A stretch of 64,000 nucleotides of DNA from an uncultured Christensenellaceae bacterium (lineage in GTDB: Bacteria > Bacillota > Clostridia > Christensenellales > Borkfalkiaceae). How positions within the stretch are numbered: position 1 is the stretch's first letter; every line of letters starts with the position of its first letter. The translations under genes and the position numbers were made by a program. The stretch covers positions 366,084-430,083 of the forward strand of contig CAJUKK010000001.1 of NCBI GenBank assembly GCA_910586985.1, read 5' to 3'. The notes beneath the pieces were generated by a model. That model saw only the letters and a program-made list of their open reading frames with translations, made no database searches and was not told the DNA's origin. Of the stretch, positions 51,001 through 59,486 are shown one piece after another.

Positions 51001-51513
51001 TTACTTTTTCGGCGCAAGAATCATAATAATGTTGCGACCTTCCATATTGATCGGCTTTTCGATTACGGCAACGTCTTTTAATATCTCAAAGAAATTATTC
51101 ATTACGTCTTTTGCAAGAGACGAATGCGCCATTTGCCTGCCTCTGAGCCGAATGGAAACTTTAACTTTGTTCCCTTCGTTTAAAAACCGCGTCGCATGCT
51201 TTGCCTTTACATTGACGTCGCCGACGTCAATCGTCATCGAAAGCTGAACTTCTTTCAGTTCTACGATCTTCTGATTCTTACGGTTTTCTTTTTCCTTTTT
51301 CGCCTGTTCGAACTTGAACTTGCCATAGTCCATAATCTTGCAAACGGGAGGAATTGCCCCCGGCGAGATTTTAACAAGATCGAGTCCTTCGTCTTCCGCA
51401 AGGCGCAGAGCCTCTCTCGAGGACATAACGCCAAGCATACTGCCGTCCGCCGCGATCACGCGAACTTCACGGTCGCGGATCTCACCATTCAACTGATTTT
51501 GAGCTTTGATAAT
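51001..51513 (-). CDS. infC: Translation initiation factor IF-3, ATT start
   Basis: Keeps ribosomal subunits apart and checks the start codon. The first credible codon is ATT at 51513 with AGAGG six bases upstream; the next codon, ATC, is a second possibility. No ATG, GTG or TTG lies near the proper N-terminus, and further upstream the frame reads through the leader. An AUU start is the rule for infC in many bacteria and lets IF-3 limit its own synthesis. 170 residues with QNQLNGEIRDREVRVIAADG and PPVCKIMDYGKFKFEQAKKE. Confidence 0.93.
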   Translation of the reverse strand: MIKAQNQLNGEIRDREVRVIAADGSMLGVMSSREALRLAEDEGLDLVKISPGAIPPVCKIMDYGKFKFEQAKKEKENRKNQKIVELKEVQLSMTIDVGDVNVKAKHATRFLNEGNKVKVSIRLRGRQMAHSSLAKDVMNNFFEILKDVAVIEKPINMEGRNIIMILAPKK

Positions 51514-51525
51514 TCTATACCTCTC

Positions 51526-51656
51526 ACAAAAATAAACGGGTCGCACAGAATGCAACCCGTAGAAATTTTTCACACGCAAAAAATGCGTTTGATTCTGAAA
51601 AATATCGACCCGCAAACCTGTCGGCATACGGAGAGAAGGGTCATCTTCTGCTTGAC
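51526..51656 (-). promoter_or_regulatory. infC leader with attenuator (L20-leader type)
   Basis: The about 140-nt leader ends in a terminator hairpin: on the minus strand ACGGGTTGCA (51560-51551), loop TTCTG, TGCGACCCGT (51545-51536), then TTATTTTTG. An earlier GCGGGTCG (51613-51606) can pair with CGACCCG of the terminator's 3' arm, and a still earlier GACCC (51642-51638) can pair with that GGGTC. These three pairings are mutually exclusive, as in a terminator/antiterminator switch. In Bacillus the ligand of the infC leader is L20. I see the pairings; the L20 dependence is inferred. Confidence 0.7.
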
Positions 51657-51662
51657 TGTATT

Positions 51663-51691
51663 ATAATACCCCATTTTTCTCCGTTTGTCAA
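51663..51691 (-). promoter_or_regulatory. infC-rpmI-rplT promoter
   Basis: On the minus strand TTGACA (51691-51686), 17 bp, TATTAT (51668-51663). Confidence 0.75.
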
Positions 51692-51747
51692 CGAATTTTA
51701 TGATCATTTCCCAATATTTAATTTAAATTTCTTTACAATTTAAGCTG

Positions 51748-53655
51748 TCAAAAAACTTTTTTCGTGTCGTTTTCGTCTTTTAACATTAAAACGAATGCGT
51801 CCTTTGTCATTGCCCCGATATCGCCTTCCCCACGACGGCGGACGGAAACCGTTCCTTCCTCCATTTCTTTGTCACCGACGATAAGCTTATAAGGAACTTT
51901 CTCCAATTCCGCATCGAGTATCTTTCTGCCGATTTTTTCCTTTCGCAGATCGGCTTCGGCTCTGAGTCCCAACGCGGAAAGCTCATTGACCAAACAATTC
52001 GCATACTCTGCGGCGCGGTCGGTCACAGGCAACACTTTCACCTGCACGGGCGAGAGCCACACGGGGAATTTACCTGCAAAATGCTCAATCAATATACCGA
52101 TAAACCGTTCAATCGAACCGAATACGACGCGGTGAATCATAATAGGACGATGTTTTTGTCCGTCTTCGCCCACGTATTCGAGATTAAAGCGCTGCGGCAT
52201 CTGGAAATCGAGCTGAATCGTTCCGCATTGCCATGTTCTTCCGATACTGTCTTCCAGATGGAAATCGATTTTCGGCCCGTAGAACGCGCCGTCGCCCTCG
52301 TTGACCACGTAATTTAAACCGATATCTCTCAGCGCGGTCTCCAATGCGTCCGTTGCCGCGTTCCAATCCTCGTCGGACCCCATGCTGTTTTCGGGGCGAG
52401 TGGAAAGCTCCACGTGATATTTGAATCCAAAGAGTTTATATACTTCGTCAATGATCCGCACAACGCCTTTGATTTCATCTTCGATCTGCTCGGGCAACAT
52501 AAAAATATGTGCATCGTCCTGCGTAAAACACCTTACGCGCATAAGACCGTGGAGCTGTCCGCTCTTTTCGTGGCGGTGAACAAGTCCCAATTCACCCATG
52601 CGTATCGGTAAATCTTTATAGCTGTGCGGCGACGTTTTATATACAAGCATACCGCCCGGACAGTTCATGGGTTTGACCGCACAGTCCTCGCCGTCGATCT
52701 TCGTCGTATACATGTTATCTTTATAGTGGTCCCAGTGTCCCGAGTTCTCCCAGAGAGTACGCGTCATAATAATCGGCGTTTGCACTTCGACGTACCCTTC
52801 CCGACGGTGCAACTGACGCCAATACTCCACCAATTGATTTTTGAGCATCATGCCGTTAGGTAAAAAGAACGGAAATCCTTTTCCTTCGGGTAACAACGCA
52901 AACAGTTTTAATTCTCTACCGAGCTTTATATGATCGCGTTTTTTCGCCTCTTCCAGCATATTAAAATAAGCGTCCATTTCGTCTTTTTTTGCAAACGCCG
53001 TACCGTAGATTCGGGTAAGCATTTTCTTTTTCTCGTCGCCGCGCCAATACGCGCCCGCAATCGAAACGAGTTTAAACGCCTTGATTTTACCCGTAGAAGG
53101 CAAATGCGGTCCGCGGCAGAGATCGGTAAACGCGCCCTGTTTATAAAACGAAATCTCTTCTCCTTCCGGAAGATCGGAAATTAACTCCACCTTATAATTT
53201 TCGTGATATTTACTCATGAGCGCGATAGCATCCTCACGGGAAAGCGTAAAACGCTCGATAGGCAGATTGCTTTTAATGATTTTTTTCATTTCCGCCTCGA
53301 CTTTGGCAAAATCCTCCATCGTAATCGGAGTTTTAAAATCAACGTCGTAATAGAATCCGTTGTCAATTACGGGCCCGATCGCAAGTTTACACGTCGGATA
53401 AACCGTCTTTAACGCCTGCGCAAGCACGTGAGCACAGGTATGGCGGTAAACTTCGAGTCCCTCTTTATCCTGCAACGTTACAAGTTCAAGCGAATCACCC
53501 TCGCTGAGCACGCTCGTGGCATCGACAAGTTTACCGTTAATCTTTGCCGCAACAGTCGCTCTAGCAAGTCCTTCGGAAATCCTCTGCGCCGCCGCAAGAC
53601 AAGTTGCCCCGGATTCAAGCTCAAGTTTGTCTCCGTTTTTTAATAAAATAATCAT
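51748..53655 (-). CDS. thrS: Threonyl-tRNA synthetase
   Basis: 635 residues from the ATG at 53655 (AGGAGTGATAGG before it): TGS domain (IILLKNGDKLELESGATCL), second additional editing domain (YRHTCAHVLAQALKTVYP), class II core with MNCPGGMLVYK, VRCFTQDDAHIF and the C-terminal anticodon-binding domain (LSPVQVKVLPVTDRAAEYA). The frame is open to 53709 but that part belongs to the T-box tail. Confidence 0.97.
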   Translation of the reverse strand: MIILLKNGDKLELESGATCLAAAQRISEGLARATVAAKINGKLVDATSVLSEGDSLELVTLQDKEGLEVYRHTCAHVLAQALKTVYPTCKLAIGPVIDNGFYYDVDFKTPITMEDFAKVEAEMKKIIKSNLPIERFTLSREDAIALMSKYHENYKVELISDLPEGEEISFYKQGAFTDLCRGPHLPSTGKIKAFKLVSIAGAYWRGDEKKKMLTRIYGTAFAKKDEMDAYFNMLEEAKKRDHIKLGRELKLFALLPEGKGFPFFLPNGMMLKNQLVEYWRQLHRREGYVEVQTPIIMTRTLWENSGHWDHYKDNMYTTKIDGEDCAVKPMNCPGGMLVYKTSPHSYKDLPIRMGELGLVHRHEKSGQLHGLMRVRCFTQDDAHIFMLPEQIEDEIKGVVRIIDEVYKLFGFKYHVELSTRPENSMGSDEDWNAATDALETALRDIGLNYVVNEGDGAFYGPKIDFHLEDSIGRTWQCGTIQLDFQMPQRFNLEYVGEDGQKHRPIMIHRVVFGSIERFIGILIEHFAGKFPVWLSPVQVKVLPVTDRAAEYANCLVNELSALGLRAEADLRKEKIGRKILDAELEKVPYKLIVGDKEMEEGTVSVRRRGEGDIGAMTKDAFVLMLKDENDTKKVF

Positions 53656-53719
53656 ATTCCTATCACTCCTATGTGAATTTTTCTTAAAACAATCAATTAT
53701 GCCTGACATAATACTGCGA

Positions 53720-53930
53720 AGAATAAAAAAAACGCCCTTAAATACCCTATTACAAGGAATTTAAGGACGCAATCACCGATTGCGCGGTTCCACCTTAATT
53801 GACGAATTACTTCGACCGCTCGTTTATATTCTCTTCCGCAAGTGGTTTCACGCACGCACGCTTATACGCGCCTTACAGCCAAGGGAGCGCTCTCTGGAAA
53901 AAGCAATTTGCGTCGCTAATTGTCTTGCGT
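53720..53930 (-). promoter_or_regulatory. T-box leader of thrS, specifier ACC (Thr)
   Basis: The T-box sequence AAGGTGGAACCGCG is read on the minus strand near 53795-53782. Stem I closes with CGCAAG (53929-53924) and CTTGCG (53842-53837); just before the 3' strand stands ACC (53846-53844) followed by A, fitting a threonine specifier. The terminator is GTCCTTAAAT and ATTTAAGGGC followed by eight T (53769-53723). Uncharged tRNA-Thr should promote antitermination. Confidence 0.9.
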
Positions 53931-53937
53931 CAAAATC

Positions 53938-53966
53938 ATTTTATCCCTTTTTGCATTGAATGTCAA
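53938..53966 (-). promoter_or_regulatory. thrS promoter
   Basis: On the minus strand TTGACA (53966-53961), 17 bp, TAAAAT (53943-53938). The -35 overlaps the stop codon of ytxC (53965-53963). Confidence 0.8.
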
Positions 53967-54718
53967 GAAAATATGGCACGTTCTGCATAATATTTTTGCA
54001 AAAAGTCCCCTACGGAATCCTCAACTTGACCGAGACAGTATACAAAACCCGCATCGGATAACATGATTTCTATTTCAGTATCCTCTTCTCCCGTCAGGCG
54101 ACTGCGTTTGAGCGGAGTAAAATTTTCGCCGAATACGGTATTCCCTTTTACATAAATCTTATTTTTACTTTCGCCCACCAGAAATTCGCAAAACTTTTTT
54201 AAATCGGACGACGTAAAACTATCGGGAATATAACTCAGTATCCGATCCCACTTTTCGCGCAAAGGCGCCAGACGAAAATGATAAAAACCGTCGATTGAAT
54301 ATTCTTCGGCTTTTTCAAGCTTGCGCCGGATATATGCTCTGTCCCCCTCGAGATCCGCCGCAATCAACGCGGAGCATAAAAGCTTGCGTTCGCGCTTACT
54401 CAAAGCCACGTTCAGCCGCGAAGTAAGATATTCGTACTTATACCCTATTCCGATAACCTCCGTAACCTTGTCGCGTACAAGCGTGCGAATCTGCGAACCG
54501 TCGCGGGAAAAACGGATAATAAGCGCGCTGCGGTCGCCCAGCAAAAGCTCGCTGCGCCCTCCGAATCGAATAACGTGCGCAGATAAAACATTATATAGAT
54601 AGGTTATATATGAACTCTTTTCTTTACGTTCAGAGACGGTTATTTCTTCCACAACGTTATTGTATGCGTTAGCATGCAATTTATTTACGCCAAACAAATT
54701 TTTTCCGTATAGCGGCAA
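53963..54718 (-). CDS. ytxC: YtxC-like sporulation-associated protein
   Basis: 251 residues without a signal or membrane helix. The middle part (ADLEGDRAYIRRKLEKAEEY, SIDGFYHFRLAPLREKWDRI) resembles the YtxC family, and ytxC precedes thrS in Bacillus subtilis as it does here, so context supports the call. The only suitable start is TTG at 54718 with GGAG eight bases upstream; an out-of-frame ATG lies four bases before it. Confidence 0.65.
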   Translation of the reverse strand: MPLYGKNLFGVNKLHANAYNNVVEEITVSERKEKSSYITYLYNVLSAHVIRFGGRSELLLGDRSALIIRFSRDGSQIRTLVRDKVTEVIGIGYKYEYLTSRLNVALSKRERKLLCSALIAADLEGDRAYIRRKLEKAEEYSIDGFYHFRLAPLREKWDRILSYIPDSFTSSDLKKFCEFLVGESKNKIYVKGNTVFGENFTPLKRSRLTGEEDTEIEIMLSDAGFVYCLGQVEDSVGDFLQKYYAERAIFS

Positions 54719-54770
54719 TCATTGATCTCCGCCGCTAATTAAAAAAATTCACCAAATAGCGTATCTTTGT

Positions 54771-54799
54771 TTGACTTTCCGCGCTATATGTAGTAAAAT
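54771..54799 (+). promoter_or_regulatory. leuS promoter
   Basis: TTGACT (54771-54776), 17 bp, TAAAAT (54794-54799), divergent from ytxC. No T-box is present between it and leuS. Confidence 0.75.
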
Positions 54800-54832
54800 A
54801 GCCGAATAAGAAAAGACAGGAGCATATGGCAA

Positions 54833-57271
54833 ATGGACATGAAATCCGTCGAAAAAAAATGGCAGGCTCGTTGGGAAAAAGCCAAATTTAACCAATTTGA
54901 CAAAAAAGATTCTTCACCCAAGCATTACGTGCTTGAAATGTTTTCCTATCCCTCTGGCGCCAAATTACACATCGGGCATTGGTACAACTACGGTCCGAGC
55001 GATTCATATGCGCGCTTCAAGCGTATGCAAGGTTATAACGTTTTCCAACCGATGGGATTCGACGCTTTCGGACTTCCCGCAGAGAACTATGCGATTAAAA
55101 CGGGCGTACATCCGCAGGATTCAACAAAAAAGAACATCGAAACGATGGAAAGTCAGCTTAAAGCCATGGGCGCAATGTTCGATTGGTCGGCAGAAATCAA
55201 AACCTGCGACGAATCCTACTATAAATGGACGCAGTGGATGTTCTTACAACTCTACAAAAGAGGTCTCGCCTACCGTAAAGCCGCACCCGTCAACTGGTGC
55301 CCTTCTTGTCAGACGGTTCTCGCCAACGAACAGGTCGAAAGCGGTACATGCGAACGCTGCGGTTCGGTCGTCGTCCGCAAAAATTTAACCCAATGGTTTT
55401 TTAAAATCACGGAATATGCCGAGGAGCTTTTAAACAGCCTCGATTCTCTTGACTGGCCCGAAAAAACCAAAGCAATGCAACGCAACTGGATCGGAAAGTC
55501 AACGGGTTGCGAAGTAGAATTTGAATGCGATTCCGGAGACACGTTTCGCGTATTCACAACCCGTCCCGACACCGTTTTCGGAGTCACCTACGTCGTCCTC
55601 GCGCCCGAGCATCCGCTCGCACTTAAAATTACCACCGAGGAACAACGTCAGGCGGTAGAAGATTATATTGTATATGCGTCAAAAGCAAGCGAGATCGACC
55701 GACTGTCCGTCTCACGCGAAAAAACAGGCGTTTTTACAGGCGCATACTGTAAAAATCCCGTCAACGGTAAAAAAATACCCGTTTATCTTGCCGATTACGT
55801 TCTCTATTCCTACGGCACGGGTGCGGTTATGGCAGTTCCCGCACACGACGAACGGGATTTTGCCTTTGCAACAAAATACGGTCTTCCCATTGAAAAAGTA
55901 ATCGAAAAAAAAGGCGGCGAAACGATTTTACCCTATTGTGAGGACGGAATCGTTATCGGCTCGCTTAAATTTGACGGACTTTACGGCGAAGAGGCGCGAC
56001 AGACAATCGCAAATTACCTTTCTAAAATCGGCAAGGGCGGCAAACGGACAAATTACCGTCTGCGTGATTGGCTTGTATCCCGACAACGCTATTGGGGCGC
56101 ACCCATTCCCGTCGTGCACTGCGAAAAATGCGGCGTGGTTCCCGTGCCCGAAAAGGATTTGCCGGTAAAATTACCCTACAACGTTGAATTTCGTCCCGAC
56201 GGAAAATCACCTCTTGAAAAATGCGATAAATTTATGCGCACAACCTGCCCCGTATGCGGCGGGAAAGCGTTGCGCGATCCCGATACGCTCGATACGTTCG
56301 TATGCTCGAGTTGGTATTATTTACGTTATGCGGACGCGCACAACGACAAAGCGCCATTTGACACACAAACCATAAACACAATGTTACCCGTTGACACCTA
56401 CGTCGGCGGAGCGGAACACGCATGCATGCACCTTTTATATGCCAGATTCCTGACAAAGGCATTACGCGATATGGGCTACCTCGATTTTGACGAGCCGTTC
56501 AAACGGTTGATCCATCAGGGAGTGATTCTCGGCCCCGACGGCAATCGCATGAGCAAGTCGCACGGAAACGTCGTATCACCGGATGACTACGTTAACGAAT
56601 TCGGTTCGGATGCGTTCCGTCTCTATCTCATGTTCGGATTTTCTTATACCGAAGGCGGACCGTGGAGCGACGACGGAATTAAAGCAATTTCCCGTTTCCT
56701 CGACCGAATCGAAAAAATTGTTATCAAAGTCGCCGAAATGAAATCCGACGAGGAAAAGAAATATCCTTTCGGTACAAATGAAAAAGAACTTAATTTTGTA
56801 CGGAACGATACCATCCGCCGCGTTTCCCGCGACATGGAAGCATTCTCCTTCAATACGGCAGTTGCACGGCTCATGGAGCTTTTAAACGCAATCTATAAGT
56901 ATGACGCTTTAAACGGCGAAAAGAACGACGCGCTTTTGCGCGATACCGTAAAGGACTTCGTACTCCTGCTTGCCCCCTGCGCCCCCCACTTTGGCGAAGA
57001 ACTTTGGGAAATTCTCGGCGAAAAGGAATTTATTTTCGAACAGAGCTATCCGAAGGAGGATCCCGCCGCGCTTGTAAAAGACGAGACGGAATACGCCGTA
57101 CAAGTCAACAGTAAAATCGTCGTTCGTGCCATGATCGCCAACGGTATGAGCAACACGGAAATTGAGTCTTACGTCTCTACCCTACCCGAAGTTGTGGAAC
57201 GGATCGACAATAAACAGATAAAGAAGTGCATTGTTGTCCCCAACCGACTTATCAATCTGATTGTAAGCTAA
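54833..57271 (+). CDS. leuS: Leucyl-tRNA synthetase
   Basis: 812 residues: class I HIGH motif as KLHIGHWYNYGPSDSYARF, zinc ribbon CPSCQTVL and CERCGSVV, the CP1 editing domain (TTRPDTVFGVTYVVLAPEHP), KMSKS as RMSKSHGNVVSPD, and the C-terminal anticodon domain with VQVNSKIVVRAMI. Length is normal. The upstream AGGAG is nearer an out-of-frame ATG at 54826, but the protein begins as expected at 54833 (MDMKSVEKKWQ). Confidence 0.97.
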   Translation: MDMKSVEKKWQARWEKAKFNQFDKKDSSPKHYVLEMFSYPSGAKLHIGHWYNYGPSDSYARFKRMQGYNVFQPMGFDAFGLPAENYAIKTGVHPQDSTKKNIETMESQLKAMGAMFDWSAEIKTCDESYYKWTQWMFLQLYKRGLAYRKAAPVNWCPSCQTVLANEQVESGTCERCGSVVVRKNLTQWFFKITEYAEELLNSLDSLDWPEKTKAMQRNWIGKSTGCEVEFECDSGDTFRVFTTRPDTVFGVTYVVLAPEHPLALKITTEEQRQAVEDYIVYASKASEIDRLSVSREKTGVFTGAYCKNPVNGKKIPVYLADYVLYSYGTGAVMAVPAHDERDFAFATKYGLPIEKVIEKKGGETILPYCEDGIVIGSLKFDGLYGEEARQTIANYLSKIGKGGKRTNYRLRDWLVSRQRYWGAPIPVVHCEKCGVVPVPEKDLPVKLPYNVEFRPDGKSPLEKCDKFMRTTCPVCGGKALRDPDTLDTFVCSSWYYLRYADAHNDKAPFDTQTINTMLPVDTYVGGAEHACMHLLYARFLTKALRDMGYLDFDEPFKRLIHQGVILGPDGNRMSKSHGNVVSPDDYVNEFGSDAFRLYLMFGFSYTEGGPWSDDGIKAISRFLDRIEKIVIKVAEMKSDEEKKYPFGTNEKELNFVRNDTIRRVSRDMEAFSFNTAVARLMELLNAIYKYDALNGEKNDALLRDTVKDFVLLLAPCAPHFGEELWEILGEKEFIFEQSYPKEDPAALVKDETEYAVQVNSKIVVRAMIANGMSNTEIESYVSTLPEVVERIDNKQIKKCIVVPNRLINLIVS

Positions 57272-57285
57272 AATAATCAATACGA

Positions 57286-57319
57286 AACAGCACACGGCAA
57301 ATGCCGTGCGCTGTTTTTT
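57286..57319 (+). terminator. leuS terminator
   Basis: AACAGC and CACGGCA pair with TGCCGTG and GCTGTT (one mismatch), followed by TTTT. Confidence 0.88.
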
Positions 57320-57331
57320 CGTTTACAAATT

Positions 57332-57945
57332 TTAAAACGCCAAAAGTAAACTTCGCGTCTCACGATCATTCTTTACCAAAACGTAACAGAATGCAACGCG
57401 CGATATTTTAGAACAGTTAATAAAATATACTTTCACGCGCTCCAACTCAATCTGTGACAGGCATTTCAACATCCAACCATATCGAAATCGCGCGAAAACC
57501 CATCAGCCCATCAATAATTGAAACCGCTCGCTCCCGTCAATCTTCCCGCGCATAGTTGCGGTATTGAGGACAACCGCCGAATCTCAGGTGCACTAAAACG
57601 TCGTCCTTTGTCCATTCCAAAATATGCAAAAATGCTATTCTTACCTACAAATAATTTCCCCGAAAGCATGTATACAAAAACATCGCGATCCCCCAACCGC
57701 GAACATAACTCTTCAACCCGCCGAGAAACACTTGAAATGTATCGGTACTATAATACACACATGCGGTTACGCTCGGTCGAGGGCAATCACGCCGAGCACC
57801 CAACTTTGCCATTACAATTATTCTTCACAGAGGCGGCGGATATCGCCCGTCAAAATATGTTTGCCTGCGGTAGCACAAGCATTGAGACGATGAATACCTT
57901 CAATTGCCCGTACAATATCTGATAAACCGAGCCATACTCAGTCAT
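57332..57945 (-). pseudogene. Decayed third gene of the ATP-grasp operon
   Basis: Between the leuS terminator and the two-TM gene the minus strand carries protein-like pieces in several frames, broken by stops and frameshifts: a start MTEYG overlapping the preceding stop by 8 nt, then GLSDIVRAIEGIHRLNACAT with AGKHILTGDIRRLCEE ending in a stop; later RLGDRDVFVYMLSGKLFVGK and NSIFAYFGMDKGRRF with SAPEIRRL; then GLMGFRAISIWLDVEMPVTD; and last VKVYFINCSKISRVAFCYVL to a stop at 57332. I do not recognise the parent family. The total, about 200 codons, suggests one former gene. A plus-strand frame of 134 codons here is not credible. Confidence 0.6.
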
Positions 57946-58552
57946 TTTTCACCTCTTCCGCAAGTTTATTTACGGGTTCCTGCACACGAGGAAAATATGA
58001 TACCTTTGCCGCAATAAACGACAAACAACGATATTTTTCCCTGCGCAATACACTCCGTTCCAAAAAAAATAAATCCACAGCTTCCCAAATAAATACCCAA
58101 GCAAATATATCAAGAATCTCCGCCCATACCTCGTGCCTGCCGAAAAAAGTAAACGTAACTCCTACCGAAAGCGCTGCAATACCAATGAGCAACATTACAA
58201 CAGAAATAAGCAAATTGCGTCTCATTTCTAGCCAATTCCGCTTATAATGTCTGACATAATACTCTGTTAAAGCATTTTTATATAATTTTTCCTCTTCGGA
58301 ATCGATACAATCGCTATAAATTTTAATATGCAACTGCTCTTTAGGCAAAAATGCCGTTGCACTTTCCTCTAAAAACTCAGACACCTCTGAACTGATTGTA
58401 GGCGTTGCTCCCGCAGAAAAATCAGACAAAAAATCGTCGTCATTCAAAACGCTCATTGATATTACCGCTCTTCCCTCGTCATCTCGCTCAACAGAATCTT
58501 CCAAAACGCGAGCATTCAGTTGACGTTTTAATTCCTGAATCGATTTTATCAT
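57938..58552 (-). CDS. Two-TM membrane protein of unknown function
   Basis: 204 residues. A cytosolic, acidic N-terminal half (QELKRQLNARVLEDSVERDD; VISMSVLNDDDFLSDFSAG) is followed by basic KNWLEMRR-like residues and two helices (LLISVVMLLIGIAALSVGVT and ILDIFAWVFIWEAVDLFFLE), then a short basic tail. I recognise no family. It overlaps the ATP-grasp gene upstream by 4 nt and the decayed gene downstream by 8 nt, so the three were translated together. Confidence 0.75.
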   Translation of the reverse strand: MIKSIQELKRQLNARVLEDSVERDDEGRAVISMSVLNDDDFLSDFSAGATPTISSEVSEFLEESATAFLPKEQLHIKIYSDCIDSEEEKLYKNALTEYYVRHYKRNWLEMRRNLLISVVMLLIGIAALSVGVTFTFFGRHEVWAEILDIFAWVFIWEAVDLFFLERSVLRREKYRCLSFIAAKVSYFPRVQEPVNKLAEEVKND

Positions 58553-59433
58553 TCTCCATACACCTCCCGCACAATATGACTTGCATATGCTTTCGCTACG
58601 TTGACGCCGCTTACACGCTCAATTGTGGCAAAATACGCGTTAGAATTCACCTCACACAGCACTAAACCATCCTTACCGAACAACAAATCGATTCCGCAAT
58701 AATTGAGACCAAGCGAATTTGCGACACAGCGGGCAATCGACTTCGCTTCTTCGGGAAGCGCGTATACTTCGCCCCTGCCGCCGAGTTCGGCATTTGAACG
58801 AAAATCCTTATCTGAAACCCTCCGCATGCAGGAAACGACTTCTCCCCCGATTGCAATCACGCGTAAATCTTTTCCCGCGCTTTCTGAAATAAACTCCTGA
58901 AATAAATGCGGTTTCCCTTTTAGTTCCTCGGCAATACGTTGCAACTCGGTCATATTTTTCACGAGGTAAACGCCTTTTCCCAGCGATCCGTAACATTCTT
59001 TCACAACGAGCGGAAACCTCAATTCTTCGCTTATTTTTTCAAGCATGTCACAATTGACAGGTACTTGCGGCGTATAATTCAAAGGCGCGGCAAACGTTTT
59101 CGGAATACGCAATCCCGTCCCCTGCAATGCTATAAAAGTTGCCATTTTATCGTCGCAAAGTTCTACCGCACGCGCACAGTTAAATAAGCGTAGTCCCGCC
59201 CCTTCCAACATGCGCGGCAAATATTTATCCTTATCGAGATAAACACAAAAATCAAAATGTTTACAATCCGTCACTATTTTCGAACAGCTATTAAGTCCCG
59301 CAGAAAAGCAAAGATTGCGACGAATCTCCGTTTTTACACCCAACAGATCAAGTTCCTCCCTGATTCTGTTCGGCTGATTCAACTCTGTTACCGATTGCGT
59401 ATAACCGTTTATAAATATGATACCCTTTTTCAT
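58549..59433 (-). CDS. RimK-type ATP-grasp ligase
   Basis: 294 residues of the RimK/LysX-like ATP-grasp fold: CDDKMATFIALQGTGLRIP, the ATP lysine in FPLVVKECYGSLGKGVYLV, LFQEFISESAGKDLRVIAIG, and metal ligands in GIDLLFGKDGLVLCEVNSNA. Such enzymes join a carboxylate to an amine, for example adding glutamate or other residues to a protein or peptide. No ribosomal S6, lysine-arginine or coenzyme F420 genes are near. A terminator-like hairpin ends only 8 bp before its ATG and no ribosome site is strong, so expression must come through that hairpin. Confidence 0.85.
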   Translation of the reverse strand: MKKGIIFINGYTQSVTELNQPNRIREELDLLGVKTEIRRNLCFSAGLNSCSKIVTDCKHFDFCVYLDKDKYLPRMLEGAGLRLFNCARAVELCDDKMATFIALQGTGLRIPKTFAAPLNYTPQVPVNCDMLEKISEELRFPLVVKECYGSLGKGVYLVKNMTELQRIAEELKGKPHLFQEFISESAGKDLRVIAIGGEVVSCMRRVSDKDFRSNAELGGRGEVYALPEEAKSIARCVANSLGLNYCGIDLLFGKDGLVLCEVNSNAYFATIERVSGVNVAKAYASHIVREVYGE

Positions 59434-59440
59434 AACAACT

Positions 59441-59475
59441 TTATAAAATAAAGGCAGGACATTTTATGCCCTGCC
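59441..59475 (-). terminator. hom terminator / possible attenuator of the ATP-grasp gene
   Basis: On the minus strand GGCAGGGCAT, AAA, ATGTCCTGCC (one G-U pair), then TTTATTTTAT, 12 bp past the hom stop and 8 bp before the ATP-grasp ATG. Confidence 0.85.
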
Positions 59476-59486
59476 TGATTTACCGT

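Noticed and set aside
57518..57922. 134-codon plus-strand frame after leuS
   Set aside because: The minus-strand pieces in the same DNA look protein-like and overlap the preceding gene by ATGACTGA. The plus frame has no ribosome site and no coding-like pattern.
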